Shown here one piece after another: positions 59,168-64,000 of a stretch of DNA of 64,000 nucleotides. The stretch comes from Bacteroidia bacterium (GTDB lineage Bacteria > Bacteroidota > Bacteroidia > SXHM01). The stretch covers positions 758,404 to 822,403 of the forward strand of contig JAJVIC010000002.1 in assembly GCA_022072225.1 (NCBI GenBank). The letters are read 5' to 3'. A model generated the notes under the pieces. The model was given only the letters and a program-made list of their open reading frames with translations. It did not search any database and was not told where the DNA came from. How positions within the stretch are numbered: the stretch's first letter is position 1; the number at the start of each line of letters is the position of its first letter. A program made the translations under genes and the position numbers.

Positions 59168-59209
59168 TTACACAAATTTTTAATTAATTAAATCTGTGCT
59201 AATCTGTGG
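59161..59209. repeat. Imperfect CCACAGATTA-type inverted repeat
   Basis: The left arm CCACTGATTACACAAATTTT and the right arm AAATCTGTGCTAATCTGTGG are complementary apart from a few mismatches and one gap. It sits between convergent genes and may act as their terminator. Confidence 0.65.
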
Positions 59210-59216
59210 TAAAAAA

Positions 59217-59639
59217 CTACTTGGATTTAAAACGCCCGTTCTGCCACAAGCCGTCTTCTACTACTCCATCAGTGTGAGTGAGTTTACCAAAACCATTGTA
59301 TTTTCCTTTATACCATTCGCCTGCATACGATTGACCGTTTGCCCATTTCATGGTTCCCTTGCCTTCAAATACATCATTTTTCCATTCGCCTTTGTATTCA
59401 TCGCCATTAATCCATTTCATGGTTCCGCTGCCTTCGCGTTTTCCAATTCGGAATGAACCTTTGTATTCATCACCATTTGCCCATTTCAGCGTACCTTTTC
59501 CTTCTGCTTTCCCATCAACAACCTGTCCTTCATACACACTGCTGTCAGGATAAGTAATGGTTTGTTTTTGGGCATTAACTGTTAATGATTTTCCAAGAAA
59601 AAATACTACTAAAGAGAAAAATAAAATGCTGTTTTTCAT
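59217..59639 (-). CDS. Secreted MORN-repeat protein, 140 aa
   Basis: A signal peptide (ending LTVNAQ) is followed by four to five MORN repeats of 23 residues (YEGQVVDGKAEGKGTLKWAN, YKGSFRIGKREGSGTMKWIN, YKGEWKNDVFEGKGTMKWAN, YAGEWYKGKYNGFGKLTHTD). MORN repeats form a beta-meander used for binding. In Bacteroidota such small secreted proteins are common and their partners are unknown. It stands alone, convergent with the SGNH gene. Confidence 0.88.
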   Translation of the reverse strand: MKNSILFFSLVVFFLGKSLTVNAQKQTITYPDSSVYEGQVVDGKAEGKGTLKWANGDEYKGSFRIGKREGSGTMKWINGDEYKGEWKNDVFEGKGTMKWANGQSYAGEWYKGKYNGFGKLTHTDGVVEDGLWQNGRFKSK

Positions 59640-59728
59640 ATTAATATTAAAATTTTACGCTGCGAAAATAGGAAGCACTATTTGTTGATATTTAAAATTA
59701 TTGAAAAAGATTTACACAATCGCATGCT

Positions 59729-59736
59729 TATATTTG
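59729..59736 (+). promoter_or_regulatory. -7 box of the peroxiredoxin gene
   Basis: TATATTTG lies 48 nt upstream of the ATG at 59785. A TTG at 59701-59703 is 25 nt away, longer than usual. The position shows that the true start is 59785 and not the upstream TTG. Confidence 0.45.
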
Positions 59737-59784
59737 TGCTCTAATTCTCACCTATTGAATCTCCTAAAACTCTTTATTAAAAAA

Positions 59785-60255
59785 ATGGTTGTTACTCAAC
59801 ACAAAACACATTTGAAAGCTGGTGACAAAGCACCCAAATTCAGTGCCAAAGATCAGGATGGAAAAGGAATTTCTTTGAAAGATTTTGCCGGCAAAAAATT
59901 AGTGCTCTACTTTTATCCGAAGGACAATACGCCCGGCTGCACTGCCGAAGCCTGCAACCTGCGCGACAATTACAACCTGTTGCTGAAAAAAGGATACGCA
60001 GTTATTGGTGTAAGCGCAAACAACGAAAAAGACCATAAAAAATTCATCAAAAAATTCAATCTTCCTTTTCCGCTTATTGCCGACACCGAAAAAGAAGTGT
60101 GCAATGCCTACGGAGTTTGGGGCAAAAAGAAATTTATGGGCAGAGAATTTATGGGTATTGTGCGCACCACTTTTATCATTTCAGAGAAAGGAATTATTGA
60201 GGAAGTGATTGAAAAAGTGGACAACGAAAATCACACTTCACAAATCCTTAAATAA
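59785..60255 (+). CDS. bcp: Thioredoxin-dependent peroxiredoxin, BCP/PrxQ type
   Basis: I start at 59785 (156 aa), which gives the usual N-terminus (LKAGDKAPKFSAKDQDGKGI). The peroxidatic Cys is C52 in FYPKDNTPGCTAEAC, and the resolving Cys is C57, the CxxxxC spacing typical of PrxQ. It reduces hydrogen peroxide and organic peroxides using thioredoxin, in the cytoplasm. It is monocistronic. RecA follows 81 nt later with no visible shared promoter. Confidence 0.93.
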   Translation: MVVTQHKTHLKAGDKAPKFSAKDQDGKGISLKDFAGKKLVLYFYPKDNTPGCTAEACNLRDNYNLLLKKGYAVIGVSANNEKDHKKFIKKFNLPFPLIADTEKEVCNAYGVWGKKKFMGREFMGIVRTTFIISEKGIIEEVIEKVDNENHTSQILK

Positions 60256-60336
60256 ATTTATTCACAACAGATTTTCTGTTAGACATTTTTACAATCTTTA
60301 CAAAAATTTATAGAAACTTATTAAACTAACGAGACA

Positions 60337-61344
60337 ATGGCAAAAGAAGCAGTAGCATCCAACCCGAAACTGAAAGCATTACAGGTAACACTTGAAAAAT
60401 TAGAAAAATCATACGGCAAAGGCAGCATTATGCGCCTTGGCGATAAAGTTGAAGAAACGCTGGAAGTAATTCCAACCGGCTCAATAGGACTTGACCACGC
60501 GCTGGGCGTTGGCGGTTTTCCACGCGGAAGAGTAATTGAAATTTACGGTCCTGAATCATCAGGTAAAACAACCCTGGCAATTCATGCCATTGCCAACGCA
60601 CAGAAGAAAGGCGGCATTGCTGCTTTCATTGATGCAGAACATGCGTTCGACCGTTTTTATGCCGAGAAATTAGGAGTTGATATTGAGAATCTTTTAATCT
60701 CTCAACCCGACAACGGTGAGCAGGCATTGGAAATTGCCGACAACCTGATTAGTTCAGGAGCTATTGACATTATTGTAATTGACTCAGTTGCTGCACTAAC
60801 ACCAAAAGCAGAGATTGAAGGCGAGATGGGCGATTCTAAAATGGGCTTGCAAGCTCGTTTAATGTCGCAGGCATTGCGCAAACTGACTGCTACCATTGCA
60901 AAAACCGGATGCTGCTGCATTTTCATTAACCAGTTGCGCGATAAAATCGGTGTAATGTTCGGAAGCCCTGAAACCACAACCGGTGGTAATGCTTTAAAAT
61001 TCTACGCATCCATCCGTTTGGATATTCGCAGAGTTACTCAAATTAAAGAAGGTGAGGATGCAACAGGAAACCATGTACGTGTAAAAGTTGTTAAAAACAA
61101 AGTAGCTCCGCCTTTCCGCAAAGCTGAGTTTGACATCATGTTTGGCGAAGGCATTTCTAAACTCGGTGAAATTATTGACATCGGAGTAGAAATGAATATC
61201 ATTAAAAAGAGCGGCTCGTGGTTCAGCTACGAAGATGCAAAACTCGGACAAGGGCGCGATGCAGTTAAACAAGTGCTGACCGACAATCCTGAACTTTCAG
61301 ACCAGATTGAAGCAAAAATACGCGAGCAACTGAAAGGAGCTTAA
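60337..61344 (+). CDS. recA: RecA recombinase
   Basis: The 335-aa protein has the RecA Walker [10 protein letters not shown] (71-79), the segment [20 protein letters not shown], Walker B ([20 protein letters not shown]), the L2 loop region [18 protein letters not shown], and the C-terminal domain up to KIREQLKGA. It forms filaments on single-stranded DNA for homologous repair. I found no LexA-like palindrome upstream; many Bacteroidota lack canonical SOS boxes, so this is not surprising. A good hairpin terminator follows at 61357-61399. Confidence 0.97.
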   Translation: MAKEAVASNPKLKALQVTLEKLEKSYGKGSIMRLGDKVEETLEVIPTGSIGLDHALGVGGFPRGRVIEIYGPESSGKTTLAIHAIANAQKKGGIAAFIDAEHAFDRFYAEKLGVDIENLLISQPDNGEQALEIADNLISSGAIDIIVIDSVAALTPKAEIEGEMGDSKMGLQARLMSQALRKLTATIAKTGCCCIFINQLRDKIGVMFGSPETTTGGNALKFYASIRLDIRRVTQIKEGEDATGNHVRVKVVKNKVAPPFRKAEFDIMFGEGISKLGEIIDIGVEMNIIKKSGSWFSYEDAKLGQGRDAVKQVLTDNPELSDQIEAKIREQLKGA

Positions 61345-61356
61345 TTCTATGTTTTC

Positions 61357-61399
61357 TGCCACGAATGCACGAATAAAACACATTCGTGCATTTGTGGCA
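61357..61399. terminator. Repeat-derived hairpin after recA
   Basis: The arms TGCCACGAATGCACGAAT and ATTCGTGCATTTGTGGCA pair over 18 bp with one G-U, around a 7-nt loop. The sequence is heptamer-phased (GCACGAA type), so the hairpin appears to be made from the dispersed repeats. There is no strong T run on the plus strand, so it may be a weak terminator or a 3'-end stabiliser. Confidence 0.6.
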
Positions 61400-61424
61400 A
61401 TTACTTCTCACCAAAAATCCGGGA

Positions 61425-62420
61425 ATGAAAAAAATAATTTACTTGATAATTCTGTCAGGTCTTTTTAGTTCCTGTGATTATTTTTCAGGCAAAAAACAAC
61501 AACCCGAAAAGTCACTTTCTCCGCTTGACTCCCTTTCAGCATTAATTAAAGCTAACCCAGAAGATTCAAAACTGTATAACGAGCGTGCAAAACTGTATTT
61601 AGAAAAGAAGGAATACAAAAATGCCAAGACCGATGCAGGAAAAGCAATCACACTCGATTCAAGCGTTTCAGCCTATTACATTACAATAGCAGACGGATAT
61701 TTTTTTACCAACGAACCCGACAAATGTGAGGCTTCGTTAAAAAAAGCCATTTCATTGGATGCGCAGAATAAAGAAGCATTAATGAAAATGGCAGAGTTCT
61801 ACATGTTTTTGAACCGTTTTGAAGAATCTATAACCTATGCCAATAAGATTTTGGAATTTGACCAAAATTTTTCAAAAGCCTATTTCATAAAAGGGATGTG
61901 TTACAAAGATGCGGGAGATACAACACGCGCCATTCTCAATTTCCGCGAGGCTTTTGATAAAGACCCTGAAAGTTATCATGCCTGCATTATGCTGGCGCAA
62001 TTACATTTCGGGTTAAAAGATAAACTTGCCATTACCTACTACAACAATGCACTTAATCTTAAGCCCAAAAGTCTGGAAGCCTATTATGGTTTAGCCATGT
62101 TCTATCAGGAAACGGGTGAACTTAACCGCGCTTTGGAAACCTACGCAACCATTCTGGGTATTGACCCGAATTATAAAAATGCACACTACAACATAGGTTA
62201 CATCCATTTCCAATATTTGAAAAACTACAATCAGGCATTAAAGCATTTTGATGATGCCGTAAAGTGTGATGCCTCCTATTATCAGGCAGTTTATATGCGT
62301 GGACTGTGTTATGAAACGCTGGGCGATATTCAACGTGCCAAAGGTGAATATACCCGTGCTTTACAAATCAATCCGGGCTATCAAATGGCATTAGACGGAA
62401 TAAACAGGGTTTTAAAATGA
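61425..62420 (+). CDS. TPR lipoprotein, 331 aa
   Basis: I start at 61425, which gives a lipoprotein signal MKKIIYLIILSGLFSSC (Cys 17). About eight TPRs follow (KLYNERAKLYLEKKEYKNAK; EALMKMAEFYMFLNRFEESI; KAYFIKGMCYKDAGDTTRAI; YHACIMLAQLHFGLKDKLAI; LEAYYGLAMFYQETGELNRA). It is probably attached to a membrane and scaffolds other proteins. The open frame extends back to a GTG inside the recA terminator, which I reject. The stop overlaps the next gene by ATGA. Confidence 0.88.
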   Translation: MKKIIYLIILSGLFSSCDYFSGKKQQPEKSLSPLDSLSALIKANPEDSKLYNERAKLYLEKKEYKNAKTDAGKAITLDSSVSAYYITIADGYFFTNEPDKCEASLKKAISLDAQNKEALMKMAEFYMFLNRFEESITYANKILEFDQNFSKAYFIKGMCYKDAGDTTRAILNFREAFDKDPESYHACIMLAQLHFGLKDKLAITYYNNALNLKPKSLEAYYGLAMFYQETGELNRALETYATILGIDPNYKNAHYNIGYIHFQYLKNYNQALKHFDDAVKCDASYYQAVYMRGLCYETLGDIQRAKGEYTRALQINPGYQMALDGINRVLK

Positions 62421-63544
62421 ATGATACAATAAAAGACATTCGTTGTACAACATACATTTTTCGTTTTTCGTTTTTATTTCTTTTCATTTTCTTCATTCAT
62501 TCTTCTTTTGCTCAATCAAACTTAAATGGCTGGAGTATCGGAGCTGATGCACAATATGGTTTTATTCTAAGTCACCGTCACAGCATGGGGCACCTTGTGA
62601 GAGGTCATACACCATCATTTCAAATTACCGTTTCAAAGCAAACCATTGGTAATAAATACTGGCAGCAACATTTCCGTTACCCGATAATTGGTTATTCATT
62701 TTTGTTTATTGATTTAAAAAATAATGACCAACTGGGTAATGCATTTGCATTATATCCCAGTATCACTTTTACCCAAAACAGACAACGGAAATTCATGCGC
62801 TATTTCAAAATTGGTTGTGGTCCCGGCTACATCTCAAAAGTATTTGACCGCGTTGATAATAATAAAAACAATGCCATTGGCTCCCACATCAATGTCTTTA
62901 TCAATTTCACGTACGGATTTAATTGGAAACCGCAACGTAACCTCAGTATTGACGGAGGCTTGTCATTTACCCACTTTTCAAATGCATCGTTTACGGCACC
63001 AAATCTTGGAATTAATCTTCCAATGCTTCATTTAGGCGCTTCATGGAATTTTAACGATGGAAATATTATTTATAAAAAAGACAGCATTGCTCCTCCACGC
63101 GAACGGAAATGGCATTACAGCGTTATTTTGTCAGGTGGGCTGAAAGAAATTTCTCCGGCAGAAGGCCCAAAATACGGAATAGCCTCTCTTAACGCAGAAG
63201 CCATAAAACCTGTCAGCCGCAAAAGCAGAATTGGACTTGGATTAGACCTATTCTACGATGCTTCTCTTGAAACCAAATTAAAAAAAGACAGTGCAGATTT
63301 CAGTGGTATGTTTGCAGTAGTGCGCCCCGGACTGCATTTTCACTATGAGCTGAAAATTTCTGAATTCTCAATGTTCTTTGATGTTGGTGGCTATTTATAC
63401 ACACGGTGGAAAGAGGATGGTTATATTTATGCAAGACCGGGAATACGTTATCGGGTTGCAAAAAACATATTGCTCGGATTAGCTTTAAAGACCCACTATT
63501 TCAAAGCAGATTTTGCTGAATGGGGAATTGGCTACGAATTCTGA
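62417..63544 (+). CDS. PagL-family lipid A 3-O-deacylase-like outer-membrane protein
   Basis: The 375-aa protein has a signal peptide (about 15-33) and an outer-membrane beta-barrel pattern. The PagL catalytic segment is seen at 184-200, FTHFSNASFTAPNLGIN, with H186 and S188, and the conserved PNxGxN. A Glu is expected later in the domain but I could not assign it. Two internally similar beta halves and the length of 375 aa fit the 'acyloxyacyl hydrolase' type common in Bacteroidota, about twice the size of classical PagL. It may remove a 3-O-linked acyl chain from lipid A. The ATG overlaps the TPR lipoprotein stop by ATGA. Confidence 0.85.
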   Translation: MNDTIKDIRCTTYIFRFSFLFLFIFFIHSSFAQSNLNGWSIGADAQYGFILSHRHSMGHLVRGHTPSFQITVSKQTIGNKYWQQHFRYPIIGYSFLFIDLKNNDQLGNAFALYPSITFTQNRQRKFMRYFKIGCGPGYISKVFDRVDNNKNNAIGSHINVFINFTYGFNWKPQRNLSIDGGLSFTHFSNASFTAPNLGINLPMLHLGASWNFNDGNIIYKKDSIAPPRERKWHYSVILSGGLKEISPAEGPKYGIASLNAEAIKPVSRKSRIGLGLDLFYDASLETKLKKDSADFSGMFAVVRPGLHFHYELKISEFSMFFDVGGYLYTRWKEDGYIYARPGIRYRVAKNILLGLALKTHYFKADFAEWGIGYEF

Positions 63545-63547
63545 TTA

Positions 63548-64000
63548 CTACAAAAATCTGCAACTGAGCAGTGCAATATCATCTACATATCCTCTGCGAC
63601 CTTTGTGCTTTCTGAGTTTTGTAACAATATAGTCGTTTAAGTCGCGCATGGTTGCATTTTGTTTTTCAACCAGGATTAATTCAAGTTTGCTGAGACCAAA
63701 CTCCTTACCGTCTTCGTTTTCCAGTTCTGTTACTCCATCGGTATAACAAACCAATGCCGCACTAGCCGGAACATTAATAATGCCTTCTTTTATTGAACGT
63801 ATTTCTTCAAGCATGCCCAAACCTGGACAGCCAACAGAGAGCTGGCTGACGGTGTTATCGTATAAAAATAAAGGTGGATTCTGGCCGGCATTAATATAAG
63901 TCATTACACGGGTAACAAAATTATATTTAGCCAAAAACAAGGTGATAAATTTCTCACCTTTTGCACTTGCATTTACGCGTTTATTAAGTTCTGTTATAAT
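63548..64000 (-). CDS. SpoIIE-type PP2C phosphatase, N-terminus beyond window
   Basis: This minus-strand frame stays open to the end of the window (151 codons plus stop), so the gene continues to the right. The visible part is the C-terminal half of a SpoIIE/RsbU-type PPM phosphatase: the segment ITELNKRVNASAKGEKFITL, then MTYINAGQNPPLFLYDN, the metal-binding region VCYTDGVTELENEDGKEFGL, and the final DDIALLSCRF with the C-terminal Asp pair. Such enzymes dephosphorylate Ser/Thr on anti-sigma antagonist or SiaC-type proteins. The N-terminal sensor domain is not in the window. It converges on the PagL-like gene with only 3 nt between the stops. Confidence 0.85.
   Translation of the reverse strand: MITELNKRVNASAKGEKFITLFLAKYNFVTRVMTYINAGQNPPLFLYDNTVSQLSVGCPGLGMLEEIRSIKEGIINVPASAALVCYTDGVTELENEDGKEFGLSKLELILVEKQNATMRDLNDYIVTKLRKHKGRRGYVDDIALLSCRFL

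Noticed and set aside
60256-60336. LexA-type operator upstream of recA
   Set aside because: No clear palindromic SOS box was seen in the 81-nt gap.

Overview
This window comes from a member of the Bacteroidota, probably an environmental lineage near the Flavobacteriales, Chitinophagales or Cytophagales. The evidence is internal. Six large secreted proteins end in type IX secretion system (T9SS) sorting domains, three of type A and three of type B. Many genes are preceded by the Bacteroidota promoter pattern TTG/TTTG - about 17 to 21 nt - TAnnTTTG. Families typical of the phylum are present (GWxTD protein, choice-of-anchor B/LVIVD protein, DUF1573, SiaC/DUF1987, fused lycopene cyclase, MqnD of the futalosine menaquinone route). 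No rRNA, tRNA, phage, transposase or CRISPR array was recognised. The window is chromosomal, with housekeeping genes interleaved with large surface-protein genes.

Layout. 1-2.6 kb: the tail of an upstream gene, an unknown secreted protein, and an apparently free-standing structured RNA with its own promoter and terminator. 2.2-7.6 kb: a thioesterase/DUF1801 pair, a divergent LVIVD T9SS protein, IlvE, and three tiny cysteine-rich lipoproteins. 7.7-11.2 kb: aconitase and two TPR proteins. 11.4-23.6 kb: an adhesin-like block read on the minus strand (1322-aa HYR-repeat protein with four near-identical 225-bp repeats, a 476-aa PKD protein, a 1459-aa PKD protein), plus an HMA-like small protein. 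23.7-28.5 kb: a BNR-type lipoprotein, DUF1573, a histidine kinase/response regulator pair, and nitronate monooxygenase. 28.7-36.5 kb: an acyl-CoA ligase, a carotenoid cluster (crtB - unknown - crtZ - lycopene cyclase) behind a large membrane protein, FabG and QueD. 36.5-47.4 kb: two more T9SS type B proteins, then two paralogous two-gene modules. Each module has a collagen-like/PKD-like/glycine-rich giant followed 20 nt later by a 104-aa secreted protein. 47.4-64 kb: MqnD, GWxTD lipoprotein, RmuC, a TMTC-like membrane TPR protein, SiaC, a type B carboxylesterase, ornithine aminotransferase, a 23-residue-repeat protein, MiaE, an SGNH hydrolase, a MORN protein, a PrxQ peroxiredoxin, RecA, a TPR lipoprotein, a PagL-like deacylase and a truncated SpoIIE-type phosphatase.

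Two things stand out. First, the duplicated collagen/GRD modules share domain order, promoter architecture, spacing and terminators, but differ greatly in collagen tract length (about 11 versus 84 Gly-X-Y triplets). They look like a surface-filament or matrix system of unknown function. Second, the whole window is sprinkled with islands of degenerate 7-bp tandem repeats. They sit between genes, often as inverted pairs that can form hairpins. Some have entered coding sequence, where they encode the core of two secretion signals, a loop in MqnD, a loop and the tail of the lycopene cyclase, and N-terminal extensions of lipoproteins.

All calls come from reading the sequence and translations by eye. 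No database search, structure prediction or folding program was run.
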